A stretch of 64,000 nucleotides of DNA from Zeimonas sp003577305 (GTDB taxonomy: Bacteria > Pseudomonadota > Gammaproteobacteria > Burkholderiales > Burkholderiaceae_E), in NCBI GenBank assembly GCA_030263385.1, contig SZOX01000001.1:62001-126000 (forward strand), read 5' to 3'. Every line of letters begins with the position of its first letter. Position 1 is the stretch's first letter. Below the pieces are notes generated by a model. The model had not been told where the DNA came from, searched no databases, and saw nothing but the letters and a program-made list of their open reading frames with translations. Positions 42,407 through 51,404 of this stretch are shown piece by piece. Both the position numbers and the translations under genes were made by a program.

Positions 42407-43819
42407 TTACCGGAGCACTTCCCGGACGGCGTGCGAGGCGGCGTCGACGACCTCGGCGTCGACGCTGGCGCGCTGCATGCGCCGCGCGAGCTTCTCGATG
42501 CGCAGCCTGGCGTGCTCGCGCACGGCCTCCGGGACACCCGACAGGCGCTCGAGCGCGGCCAGCTCCCACGTGATCGGGGTGTCCGCTGCGTTGCCGGAGG
42601 CTTCCCGCGCCGCGACCTTGCCCGAGAACGGGCAGCACCCACCCGGCATTACGCCCATGACTGCGTCGATCACGTCCGAGGTGACCACGGTGTGGCCTTC
42701 GCGTGCCGCGTGGCGCAGAATTGCGCTGCGTGCCATTCCGCGCGCGAATTCCGGCACACGGCTGATGCGCTGCTCCGCTTCTTCGGTCCACGCGATGGTC
42801 GCTGCTGCGGTTTTCTCAACTGGCGGCTCGAAGCTTCGCGCGGAGACGAGCAGATTGCATGACAGGCGTCGCAGCAGGTTCTCGGTCACGCTGCCAAGAT
42901 CCATCGAGGTGTCCGAGTGCACACCGGTGCGACCGAGCACCAACAGCCATGGTCGAGCCTCGGCAGCGTAGCGCAGCAGTTGCTCGAAAGCCTTGCCGGC
43001 GACCAACCGCGTGGCGAGCACGGTTCCCGCCTCGCGCGCAAGAGCATCGGCGACCTCGAGATGGCCCTGGTAGATCTTCGCCAGCCCCGAATCGATGATC
43101 TCCTCGTGCAGTCGCTCCTGCTCTTTGAAACGGAACACGCTCGCTGCCTCGGTCGACAGGACCTTCGCGATGGAGTTGAATGCGACGTAGTGGAATTGCG
43201 GGTCGAATGCCGCGACCGCCTCGACCCGCCGGCCGAGGTGCTTGCCCAGTTCGATCGCTGTCATCAGGCCGCCGAACGACTGCGGACTGCCGTCGAGCGC
43301 CACGACGATCGCGCCCTCGCCGTCACTTTCGCCGGTGCGCATCACCAGCAGATCCCTGTCTATCCGGCGAGCGACGCGCTCGCAGACGCTGCCGATCTGG
43401 CTCGATTCGACCGCGCCCAGCCCGAGCGCGCCCATCACCACGAGGTCGGCGTCCGACGTGCCGATGTCCTCGACGAGTCGCTGCCAGTTCTTGCCCTCGA
43501 GGGCGACGCGCCGGTGCTCGATCCCGGCGCGCGTGCAGCGCTCCGAGAACACGTCGAGATAGGAGTCCGAGATGACTTTCAGCCCGCGCGTGATGAGATC
43601 GTCGTGGATCACGCGTTGCTCGACGAGTTTATCCTCCTTGCGATACGGCTCCGGCAGGCCTCCCTCCATCTGTCGGAAGCGCCGGTCGTGCAGCCTCGCG
43701 GCATAGACGTGGCTGCCGGTTAGAAGCGCCCCGGTAGCGCCTGCGAGCTCGATCGCGAAATCGAGCCCCACCAGCGACAGCGGCGAATTGTCCAGCGGCA
43801 GGTAGATGGAACGGTACAC
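42407..43819 (-). CDS. Tandem universal-stress protein with two PCP_red-like domains
   Basis: Two UspA domains (about residues 1-155 and 170-325; GALGLGAVESSQIGSVCERV and GRTGVHSDTSMDLGSVTENL) are followed by two small helical repeats, IAWTEEAEQRISRVPEFARG (from about 342) and PITWELAALERLSGVPEAVR (from about 415). The repeats look like PCP_red domains (PF08369 type), known from protochlorophyllide reductase. The combination is unusual; a tetrapyrrole-linked assembly or sensing role is a guess. It lies 3 bases from both flanking genes. Confidence 0.75.
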   Translation of the reverse strand: MYRSIYLPLDNSPLSLVGLDFAIELAGATGALLTGSHVYAARLHDRRFRQMEGGLPEPYRKEDKLVEQRVIHDDLITRGLKVISDSYLDVFSERCTRAGIEHRRVALEGKNWQRLVEDIGTSDADLVVMGALGLGAVESSQIGSVCERVARRIDRDLLVMRTGESDGEGAIVVALDGSPQSFGGLMTAIELGKHLGRRVEAVAAFDPQFHYVAFNSIAKVLSTEAASVFRFKEQERLHEEIIDSGLAKIYQGHLEVADALAREAGTVLATRLVAGKAFEQLLRYAAEARPWLLVLGRTGVHSDTSMDLGSVTENLLRRLSCNLLVSARSFEPPVEKTAAATIAWTEEAEQRISRVPEFARGMARSAILRHAAREGHTVVTSDVIDAVMGVMPGGCCPFSGKVAAREASGNAADTPITWELAALERLSGVPEAVREHARLRIEKLARRMQRASVDAEVVDAASHAVREVLR

Positions 43820-43822
43820 GGA

Positions 43823-44845
43823 TCAGTCGCCCCGCCGCGCAGCCCGCTCGCGCAGCTTGCGCAGCCCTGCCATCTGCGCGGCAAACACTCCGGCGACGAC
43901 AGCCACCGGCGCGAGCCAGGTCACGCTGCTGGTCGGCTGCTCCAGGCTGAGGAAGTACCAGGTAGAGACGGCCTTCTCGGCGCCACGCTCCTGCTTCGCG
44001 CCGTTCCATGCGGCGAAGGCAAACGGAACGGTCTTGCCGCGCGCGAAGCTGAATGCCTCCTGTGCACGCGGGATCGAGATCACGGTTCTCCACATGCCGT
44101 CCTTCCACTGCGCGTGCGACTCGCCGTCCTGCTCATCCGCAGGCACGGGTTCGAGGGTGCCGAATCCGTGCGCGATCAGTTTTTCGACCGCACGCTTCGA
44201 TTGCAGCGCCGGGTCCGTCAGTGCATTGCCGGCCCACCAACTCGTAATGAACGCCTTGTCACCGCCCGATTTGCCATAATCGGTCGCCTCCGCGATCTCG
44301 CTCGCCGAGCGCGTGGAGAATGGATACCAGTCGACCGCCATGTCGGGGTACTTCTCGTCGACGTCGGGTGGGTTGTCCGCCGCCCAGTCGGACTTCCACT
44401 GGTAGATCACCACCGGCCGCTCGCGCTCGCCCATGCCGAAGAAGGGAATGCCCTTGGCCGGATCGTACGGAAACTCCAGCGCGATCGCGTCCCGGAACGC
44501 CTGCACGGCGCCCTTCATCACGTCCTGTTGGGCGTCGTGCCACGCGAGGCGTACGGCGAGGCGCTCTTCGCTGTAGAGGGCTCGCACCTCGATCGACTTC
44601 ACGCCCGCTTCGTAGCGACGCGGCTTTACCACGGCCTGCGGTGCGAGCGGCACCTCGAGGACATCGGACTGCTGCCACGCCGGCGCGTCCGGATCGTCGG
44701 GAATCGCGTCCACCGGGCGTGCGAGCAGGCTGGCCTTCTCTGCCGCGCGCGCGTCGCGTGCCGGCAGTGCGAGCCAGCCGCCCAGCACGGCAAACGGCGC
44801 CGTCAGCCACGGACGGCGCCCGCGAATCGGTTCACGTGCGCTCAT
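43823..44845 (-). CDS. Haem-b gamma subunit of type II DMSO-reductase-family enzyme (NxrC/EbdC-like)
   Basis: The 340-residue product has an Arg-rich signal peptide (ALPARDARA), a beta-rich domain of the EbdC/ClrC/SerC type (DDPDAPAWQQSDVLEVPL, RALYSEERLAVRLAWHD, AIALEFPYD) and a C-terminal membrane anchor (about residues 310-330). FFGMGERERPVVIYQWKSDW contains Met and Lys in the positions where family members ligate haem b; this is by analogy. It would pass electrons between the FeS subunit and c-type cytochromes. Overlaps the chaperone gene by 14 bases. Confidence 0.82.
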   Translation of the reverse strand: MSAREPIRGRRPWLTAPFAVLGGWLALPARDARAAEKASLLARPVDAIPDDPDAPAWQQSDVLEVPLAPQAVVKPRRYEAGVKSIEVRALYSEERLAVRLAWHDAQQDVMKGAVQAFRDAIALEFPYDPAKGIPFFGMGERERPVVIYQWKSDWAADNPPDVDEKYPDMAVDWYPFSTRSASEIAEATDYGKSGGDKAFITSWWAGNALTDPALQSKRAVEKLIAHGFGTLEPVPADEQDGESHAQWKDGMWRTVISIPRAQEAFSFARGKTVPFAFAAWNGAKQERGAEKAVSTWYFLSLEQPTSSVTWLAPVAVVAGVFAAQMAGLRKLRERAARRGD

Positions 44846-45572
44846 GCATCACCTCGCATCGGTCCCCGCCGGGGGGCACGCCGCAACTCTCCGCACAACC
44901 GTCCTCGGGCAGCTCGGGCGCCTCGTTGAGCCGCCCGCCCCCGGCGGGTCGCACACCAAGCCGCCGTGCTTCGGCGTCGACATAGTTCTCGAGCAGCTCG
45001 GCGAGAGTCGCGAAAAAACCCTTGCCTGCGACCGCGCGCAGCCGCCGCGCGAAGCCCCGCGACCAGACTCCGAGGTGCTCTCCGACGAACCTGGCCTGTG
45101 CGGCATTGCACTGCCGGATGCGATCGCTCCGGGCGGCGTGCGCCTCCTTCAGACAGAGGAATTCCATGAACTCCAGCTCGACGCTGACGTGATCGACGCG
45201 CTCGTGCAGTTCGGGCGCCGTCTGCAAACCGAAGGCGCGGTAGAAACCCGCGACGTCGGCGAGCGTGTGCGTCTTCTGGAACAGGTTCGCCTGGTCGTAC
45301 TCGGCCTCGTAGGGTGGGCACTCCTTCGATATTGCGTAGCCGAAACACCGCACGTGCTCGGCGCGCCAGCGCTGCAGGGAGAGCCGCGCCAGGCAGGTGC
45401 GCAGCGCGCGCGCCCGTACGAGACTCGCTTCGTCGCCGACTTGGCCGAGGCAGGGTTCGAGCGCAGCGGCACGTTCGCGCAAGTTGCGCAGCGCCTGCCG
45501 ACCGGGTTCGGCGAACGCCAGCGACAGCGTGCCGTAGACGCGGCTCCTGCAAAGAGCGCTGGCGGTCGTCAT
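44832..45572 (-). CDS. TorD/NarJ-like molybdoenzyme chaperone
   Basis: A 246-residue all-helical protein with FGYAISKECPPYEAEYDQAN, FYRAFGLQT and HVSVELEFMEFLCLKEAHAA, the signature of TorD/DmsD/NarJ chaperones. These hold the alpha subunit until the molybdenum cofactor is inserted and release it to the Tat system. The tail is Cys-rich (DGCAESCGVPPGGDRCEV), which is not typical. It overlaps the beta and gamma genes by 4 and 14 bases. Confidence 0.85.
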   Translation of the reverse strand: MTTASALCRSRVYGTLSLAFAEPGRQALRNLRERAAALEPCLGQVGDEASLVRARALRTCLARLSLQRWRAEHVRCFGYAISKECPPYEAEYDQANLFQKTHTLADVAGFYRAFGLQTAPELHERVDHVSVELEFMEFLCLKEAHAARSDRIRQCNAAQARFVGEHLGVWSRGFARRLRAVAGKGFFATLAELLENYVDAEARRLGVRPAGGGRLNEAPELPEDGCAESCGVPPGGDRCEVMHERT

Positions 45573-46843
45573 ATCGAGTTGTAGTGCTTGTCGGCGCGCA
45601 CGAGCCTGGGCTCCTCGACCGTCACGCGCGCGACCTCCTTACCGCTGCGCCCGTAGCCGATCACGGTGTCGTTGTACATCTCCCACTTTTGACCATCCAC
45701 GGTGGTCTCGAATACCTTCGGTCCCTGGACGATCTCGTGGCGGAAGATCACGGTCTGGCTCGCGCGAAACAGTTGCAACACCGCGAGCAGTTCACGCGAG
45801 GGCCGCGTGTAGCGCTCGATCGCCTCGTCGACACCCGGGCCGAACATCTGCCGCAGGTATGCCCGCGGCACCCAGCGCGGCGGAATGTAATAGCCGTTCG
45901 GCTCGGTTCCGAACTGCGGATACAGGGGCAGCGCGACCTTCTCCACCTTGACGAGAAAGTAGAGCGGGTTGTCGCGCTGCTCGACCCAGGCACCGTCGGC
46001 GCCGATGCCCACCAGGCCCTGCATGCGAATCTTGCCGACGCAAGCCGCCATACAGCGCGTCTCCATCGGCTCGCCCTGCGTGAGTTCGTCCTTGCCCTCG
46101 ATGCGCGGGTAGCAGGCGATGCACTTCTCCGAGACCCGCGTGGTGGCGCGGAACATCGGTTTCTTGTAGGGGCACGCGGCGACGCACTTGCGGTAGCCGC
46201 GGCAGCGCTTCTGGTCGATCAGGACGATCCCGTCCTCGCCCCGCTTGTAAATCGCCCGGCGCGGACAGGCGGCGAGGCAGGCAGGATAGGTGCAGTGGTT
46301 GCACAGCCGCTGCAGGTAGAAGAACCAGGTCGCGTGCTCGGGCAGCGCGGCCGGCTCGAGGTTGAGCGAGTCGCGCCGGTCCTTCGACCCGGTGGCGGTG
46401 TCCTCGTAGATGTTCGGAAATCGCCACTCCAGATCGGTTGGCTCGTAACCGAGAACGACCGCGTCGCGCCGGTCGGCAGCACGCGCGGCCTCGAACACCG
46501 TCATGCCGTCGAAAACACCGTACGGCCGCGTCTTCGACTCTTTCTTCGAGGCATCCCAGACCGCCTCGCGGCCCGCCTTCTGGTGGGCGCCGTCGAGCAG
46601 TTCGAGCAGCCGCGTATCCCAGAACTGGGGATAACCGCCATAGGGCTTGGTCTCGACGTTGTTCCACCACATGTACTCCTGCCCCTTGGAGAAAGTCCAC
46701 GTGGACTTGCAGGCCATGGTGCAGGTCTGGCAGGCGATGCAGCGGTTGATGTTGAAGACGAACGCGAACTGCTCGCGCGGGTGCGCTTCGCGGTACGGGT
46801 ACTCCATCGACCGACCCAGCTGCCAGTTGTAGACCTTAGGCAT
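45569..46843 (-). CDS. nxrB: Iron-sulfur beta subunit, NXR-like (NxrB-like)
   Basis: The 424-residue product begins VYNWQLGRSMEYPYREAHP and contains FAFVFNINRCIACQTCTMAC, KGQEYMWWNNVETKPYGGYP, CNHCTYPACLAACPRRAIYK, RCRGYRKCVAACPYKKP and METRCMAACVGKIRMQGL. Four Cys clusters fit three 4Fe-4S and one 3Fe-4S centre. These blocks match what I know of NxrB from Nitrospira and anammox bacteria better than NarH. No signal peptide, so export with the alpha subunit by hitch-hiking is expected. The reaction direction (nitrite oxidation or nitrate reduction) cannot be read from sequence. Confidence 0.85.
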   Translation of the reverse strand: MPKVYNWQLGRSMEYPYREAHPREQFAFVFNINRCIACQTCTMACKSTWTFSKGQEYMWWNNVETKPYGGYPQFWDTRLLELLDGAHQKAGREAVWDASKKESKTRPYGVFDGMTVFEAARAADRRDAVVLGYEPTDLEWRFPNIYEDTATGSKDRRDSLNLEPAALPEHATWFFYLQRLCNHCTYPACLAACPRRAIYKRGEDGIVLIDQKRCRGYRKCVAACPYKKPMFRATTRVSEKCIACYPRIEGKDELTQGEPMETRCMAACVGKIRMQGLVGIGADGAWVEQRDNPLYFLVKVEKVALPLYPQFGTEPNGYYIPPRWVPRAYLRQMFGPGVDEAIERYTRPSRELLAVLQLFRASQTVIFRHEIVQGPKVFETTVDGQKWEMYNDTVIGYGRSGKEVARVTVEEPRLVRADKHYNSI

Positions 46844-47090
46844 CGCGGCCGGCTCCCATCCATTGCACGCGAACCTCGTCGATCAGCGCACGGATCCTCT
46901 GCTCGCCCAGCGCGCTTGCGAGCCCGTGCGTCGCGCGATAGCACGGGCGCTCGAACAGCAGCGCAATGCGCCGCTCGTCCCAGCCGAGCAGCAGATACTC
47001 CTCGATCAGGCAGCGCGCCATTTCCGCCGGATCGGCGGGCAGGGCCACGCCGACGAGTTCCATCGGGTCGCCGCACTCTGCGGGTTTCAT
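46836..47090 (-). CDS. Small unknown protein between alpha and beta subunit genes, 84 aa
   Basis: The ATG overlaps the alpha stop (ATGA) and the 3' end overlaps nxrB by 8 bases, so it is translated within the enzyme operon. It reads LVGVALPADPAEMARCLIEE, YLLLGWDERRIALLFERPCY and ends RALIDEVRVQWMG. No signal peptide. An assembly or regulatory factor is plausible; the family is not recognised. Confidence 0.7.
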   Translation of the reverse strand: MKPAECGDPMELVGVALPADPAEMARCLIEEYLLLGWDERRIALLFERPCYRATHGLASALGEQRIRALIDEVRVQWMGAGRDA

Positions 47091-50000
47091 TCGCCCGCTC
47101 CTTTCACCTTGACTACACCGCCGGCGAGATAGCGGGCGGTGAACGCGCTCTCGTGCGCCGGCGAGTGCCCGCTCGTTGCCGGCTCCCACACACCTTTGCC
47201 GTCGAGCCCCCCGGGTTCGGCCTTCCGGATGCGAACCAGCGTCTCCTTGGGCACCGTGTTCACCGCGTGGTTGTCGACGTCGAAACCGAACACGAAACCC
47301 ATCGTCCCGGTCTTCTTGTGAAACAGGCTGTCGGTCTGGTGCATCGGCGGTGCCCAGCCGCGCGTCACGCTCTGGTGCGAGCCGTAGCGGAAGTTCGACT
47401 GGTAACCGGTGTCGGACGCGAGCGTCCGCCTGTCGGGCCGCGTCTCGTGCGCCTTGACCGTGCGCTCGCTCGCGATCCAGGCGCTGTGCTTGGTCATGAC
47501 GACGTTGTACGGGTAGGCCGGGTTGTACTTCACCCGCGTGAGCAGGCGAAACGCCTTGTAGCGCGGGTCGGAGTCCTTCCAGCCGGCGTACGGCCGGTCA
47601 ACGGGGTTGGCGTCGACGTAGATGTAGTCGCCGTCCTCGATGCCGAGGTCCTTCGCCGCCTCCGGATTCATATGCACCTGCCAGTCGCCCACGCCGGGGC
47701 TGCGCGGCTCCATGCGGTACGGGTCGCCGAAGTTGGTGCTCCATATCCAGTTCCAGTCCACCGTCGCCCACGACGAGTGCGTCGTGTGCCTGCTCTTCGG
47801 AGTCATGCAGAAGAAGCGGTAACCCTCCTCCCACAGCGGGTTCTTCGTCTTCTTCACTTCCTTCCAGGCGAGCTTGTTGTTCGCCACCGCGCGCAGGTCG
47901 GCGTCCAGGGTCTTCGCCTGCAGCATCTGCGGCGTCACGCCGAAGTTGTTCGGCCGCACGAACCGACTCGTCGAGACGATGACTCCCGGCAGATAGGGGG
48001 TTGCCTCCGGAGCCTCGCGGTGCACAACGAGGTTCTCGCCGTACTCGATCGCCTCGGGAATGTCCGTGTAGGCATTCAGCCGCCCTGTGTCGGTGTAGAA
48101 AGGCACGCTGTCGTGGACCTGCTCGTAGAAAGCCACCCGCGGGTACGAGCGGAACAGCAACAGCGCGGCACCCGGTTCGCCGTACTTGCCGGCCAGGATG
48201 TCGTCGACCCGGTAGCCCTGCGTGGTGCAACTGGCATCGAGCACGCGCTGGATGTACACCTCGGGCTTGCCTTCCAGCATGAACTTCCAGTAGTCGCGGA
48301 AGCGCCGGTCGCCGGTGAGCCCGGCGAGCTTTTCGGCGACGAGGGCGAAAATCATGCCGTCGTCCATGGAGTCGTACAACGGCTTGATCCCGTCGCCGCC
48401 CCAGATCTGCAGGAACGGATTCGAGCACGAGACGCCGCACTCGCGCGTCTGGAATTCGAGCCAGGTGTTGGCCGGCAGGACGACGTCGGCGTATTCGGCC
48501 GAGCCGGTCCACTCCACCTGCTGATCGATGATGCAGTCGATCTTCGGGTTGACGTTCACCAGGAGGTGGTAGATCCACTTCGCCTGGTTCATCAGGTTCG
48601 CGTTGTTGTACCACATGAGCTTCGTCGGGCTCGGCATGTGGGTCTTGCCGGTGAAATTCCTTCGCCCTGCCGGCGTGTCGACGATAAACGGCCGCTCCCC
48701 GAAACCCCAGTAGCTCATCTCCTCGCCGTGCAGCAGTTCGCGAACGTTCTCCCGGCCGATCTTCGCCTTCGGGTCGAGCACCGGCTTGAACGGGTCCTCT
48801 TCGACGTAAGCGCCGCCCACGCCCGGGCCCGACCACAGCGAACCCTGGAAGAGCGCCCCCTTGTAGTTGCCCGCCCAGGTGTGCGCGCCCGAACCGGGGA
48901 TGCCGATGCTGCCCACGAGCATCAGCGGCAGGCATACCGCGCGGTTGTGCAACGTGGCGTGGAAGTAGTGGTTGATGCCCTCGCCGTAGTGGATCGCGAT
49001 CGGGTAGGCTTCGCGCGGCTTGCCCTTGTAGTCCGGATCCCAGAAGCGGCGGCCGAAGTCCTTCGCCAGGCGCTCGAGCAGTTCCTTCGGCGCGCCGCAG
49101 ATCTCGTGCACCGTGTCGATGTCGTAGTCGCGCAGGTGCTCCCGGTACATCTCCCAGACCGTCATCGCCTCGACCTGCCTGCCGTCGACGAGGCGCACCG
49201 TGCCCTTCCAGTCGAGCCGCGGTTCGATGCCCTGCGCGCCGACGTGCCTGCCGACGTCGTCGCGGCTGATCGGCCTCGGGCCACCGGAGCTCTGGTCCCA
49301 GACGACGAAGTCGCCGATGCGATCGCGCTGCTCGGCGGTGAGTCCGTGAATGGTGACTCCCGGTCCCCTGGACAGATCCCGGTTGCGATATCCGGCGATG
49401 ATGTCCTGCGGCTTCAGCCGCTCGAGCGTATCGGTGCGCACGAGGAGCGGGAAATCGGTGAACTGCCTCACGTACGCCTCGTCGTACCAGCCCTTCTCCA
49501 TCAGGTAGCGGGTAACGAAGAGGAAGATCGAGGTGTCCGAGAGCCCGGGGCGTACCGAGATCCAGTAGTCGGCCTTGCTCGCCGAAGGGCTGTACTCCGG
49601 CGCGATGACCGCGATGCGCCCACCGCGCTCGATGATCTCGGTGAGCCAGTGCGCCTCGGGCATCTTGTTCTCGATCAGGTTCTTGCCTACCTGCACGGTG
49701 AACCGTGTGAAGCGCAGGTCGTTCAAATCGATGTCGGAGGTCTGCAATCCGTGCACGAACGGCTGCCCGGGCGCCTGATCGCCACGCCAGGTGTATTCGG
49801 ACCACTCGCGCCCGCCCTTCGCCTTGTCCGGCCCCACCTTGCGCACGTGCGCGTCGAGCAGGCCGAGCATGTTGGCCATGCGGAAAGTCCCGAACTTGCC
49901 GATGACGCCGTGCGGCGGCAGCGAACTGCCGAGCTTCATGGTGCGCGTGCCCGCCTCCTCCCAGTGCTCGAGCATCTCCTGTGGATAGCCGTCGTTCTTC

Positions 50001-50623
50001 ACCAACCGGCGTCTGCCGTCCTCGCCGCTGTACGTGCGCGCGATCGCAATGAGCGCCTTGGCGACGTAGGTCGTCGCTTCGTCCCACGAGACCCGCTCGA
50101 AGGAATCAGTGCCGCGTGCGTCGAAGCGGTACTGGCTGCGCAGCTTCGGGTCGTCCGACAGCGACGGGAAACCCGCATCGGCCCACTGCTTCCAGCCGCT
50201 TCGGAGCATCGGACCCTTCGCGCGGTGCGGCCCGTACACGCGCCGGTGCATCGTGAACCCCTTCAGGCACATGCGCGGATTCCATGCCGCTGTCGCCTGG
50301 TTGCCGTAGAGATCCTTGTAGCGGTGATGGTCGTAGTTCTGCTCGAGCCGCGTCACGATCCCGTTGCGGACAAACGCGCGCACGCGGCACATGTGTGTGT
50401 CGTTGGGCGCACAGATGTAAGTGAAGCTGCGCTCATAGGCGTACTGGTTGCGGTACACCTCTTCCCAGTCGCGCTCCGGATAGTGCTCGAGCGGATTGTC
50501 GATGCCCGGGACCGCGACCAGGGTTCGACCCGCAAACGCCGGTGCTGCAGCACCCAGCCCGGCGAGCAGGCCGCCCGCGCCCGCGGCGTGCGTCAGGAAT
50601 TGCCGGCGCGTGACCTTGCCCAT
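47087..50623 (-). CDS. nxrA: Molybdopterin catalytic alpha subunit, NXR-like (NxrA-like)
   Basis: A 1178-residue type II DMSO-reductase-family enzyme with a Tat signal (TRRQFLTHAAGAGGLLAG), hence periplasmic. The N-terminal FeS region is YICAPNDTHMCRVRAFVRNG ... NPRMCLKGFT; the usual NarG His is replaced. GDQAPGQPFVHGLQTSD contains the likely Mo-ligand Asp. Blocks such as QNYDHHRYKDLYGN, RGWKQWADAGFP-like sequence, GKNLIENKMPEAHW and GIPGSGAHTWAGNYKGALFQ resemble periplasmic NxrA. Nitrite oxidation to nitrate is the leading hypothesis; nitrate or another oxyanion as substrate is possible. Confidence 0.82.
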   Translation of the reverse strand: MGKVTRRQFLTHAAGAGGLLAGLGAAAPAFAGRTLVAVPGIDNPLEHYPERDWEEVYRNQYAYERSFTYICAPNDTHMCRVRAFVRNGIVTRLEQNYDHHRYKDLYGNQATAAWNPRMCLKGFTMHRRVYGPHRAKGPMLRSGWKQWADAGFPSLSDDPKLRSQYRFDARGTDSFERVSWDEATTYVAKALIAIARTYSGEDGRRRLVKNDGYPQEMLEHWEEAGTRTMKLGSSLPPHGVIGKFGTFRMANMLGLLDAHVRKVGPDKAKGGREWSEYTWRGDQAPGQPFVHGLQTSDIDLNDLRFTRFTVQVGKNLIENKMPEAHWLTEIIERGGRIAVIAPEYSPSASKADYWISVRPGLSDTSIFLFVTRYLMEKGWYDEAYVRQFTDFPLLVRTDTLERLKPQDIIAGYRNRDLSRGPGVTIHGLTAEQRDRIGDFVVWDQSSGGPRPISRDDVGRHVGAQGIEPRLDWKGTVRLVDGRQVEAMTVWEMYREHLRDYDIDTVHEICGAPKELLERLAKDFGRRFWDPDYKGKPREAYPIAIHYGEGINHYFHATLHNRAVCLPLMLVGSIGIPGSGAHTWAGNYKGALFQGSLWSGPGVGGAYVEEDPFKPVLDPKAKIGRENVRELLHGEEMSYWGFGERPFIVDTPAGRRNFTGKTHMPSPTKLMWYNNANLMNQAKWIYHLLVNVNPKIDCIIDQQVEWTGSAEYADVVLPANTWLEFQTRECGVSCSNPFLQIWGGDGIKPLYDSMDDGMIFALVAEKLAGLTGDRRFRDYWKFMLEGKPEVYIQRVLDASCTTQGYRVDDILAGKYGEPGAALLLFRSYPRVAFYEQVHDSVPFYTDTGRLNAYTDIPEAIEYGENLVVHREAPEATPYLPGVIVSTSRFVRPNNFGVTPQMLQAKTLDADLRAVANNKLAWKEVKKTKNPLWEEGYRFFCMTPKSRHTTHSSWATVDWNWIWSTNFGDPYRMEPRSPGVGDWQVHMNPEAAKDLGIEDGDYIYVDANPVDRPYAGWKDSDPRYKAFRLLTRVKYNPAYPYNVVMTKHSAWIASERTVKAHETRPDRRTLASDTGYQSNFRYGSHQSVTRGWAPPMHQTDSLFHKKTGTMGFVFGFDVDNHAVNTVPKETLVRIRKAEPGGLDGKGVWEPATSGHSPAHESAFTARYLAGGVVKVKGAGE

Positions 50624-50627
50624 CGCG

Positions 50628-51404
50628 CTACTCCCTGCGCGGCTCGAATCCGCTCGCGCGGTAGATGTACAGGATCACCTTCCACGCCTCCTCCGACGTG
50701 AAGTCGTTCAGGTGCAGCGTCGAGGCGTCGGGCTCCGAGTCGCCCGCGGTCCACTTGGGCATCGCGCTGTCGAACTGGTTCTGGATGCCGCCGATCGTGA
50801 GGCGCCAGTAGACGTACGGCAGGGTCAGCTGTCCGATCGTGCCGGCGTCGGTGAAATCCGCCGGACGGATGGGATAGCGAAACCCCTCGGCCGCGACTCC
50901 CTGGCCGTCGAGTTTCTCGCCGTGGCAGATCGCGCAGTTCGCGTCGTACAGGCGTTTGCCCGCATCGATGTCCTCGGTGCGCCACTTCGCCGGATCGGCG
51001 GCCCAGGCCGGCACGACCACGCGCTTGAGCACCTCCTCGCCGACCGTCGGATGGCGCTGGAAGATCTCCACCGGCGGCGCGTAGGTCGGGCGTAGCGCGT
51101 CGTAGACCAGCCAGCCGAGCACCAGCGGAAGGACGGCCAGCAGCGCCCAGCGCTGAGCGCGCAGCGCGCGCGGCTCGTCCGCCGGCGTTTCGAGGAAGAA
51201 CTCCATGAAGCGGCCGATGCGCCGATCGTCCAGAGTCACGTGGATCACCGCGCCTGCGATCGCAAAGCCCATGTACAGCAGGATCACGCTGCGCGGGATT
51301 ACCGGCCGCACCAGCTCGAGCAGCACATAGATCGCCGCCACCACCAGCACCACGCCGGTCGGCAACGGCACGTTGCGACGCCAGGACTCAGCGAGACGGT
51401 TCAC
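50628..51404 (-). CDS. Membrane-anchored monohaem cytochrome c
   Basis: The 258-residue product has three N-terminal membrane helices (about residues 15-35, 40-58 and 88-105) and a periplasmic cytochrome c domain with CAICH (about residue 164), plus MPKWTAGDSE carrying the probable sixth-ligand Met. The GTG start overlaps the previous stop (GTGA). It would shuttle electrons between the NXR-like enzyme and the membrane. Confidence 0.82.
   Translation of the reverse strand: MNRLAESWRRNVPLPTGVVLVVAAIYVLLELVRPVIPRSVILLYMGFAIAGAVIHVTLDDRRIGRFMEFFLETPADEPRALRAQRWALLAVLPLVLGWLVYDALRPTYAPPVEIFQRHPTVGEEVLKRVVVPAWAADPAKWRTEDIDAGKRLYDANCAICHGEKLDGQGVAAEGFRYPIRPADFTDAGTIGQLTLPYVYWRLTIGGIQNQFDSAMPKWTAGDSEPDASTLHLNDFTSEEAWKVILYIYRASGFEPRRE

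Noticed and set aside
45314..50701. Plus-strand frame of 1795 codons opposite the NXR-like alpha and beta genes
   Set aside because: It is antisense to well-supported genes, Arg/Val/Asp-rich and without any domain; high G+C content leaves long antisense frames open.
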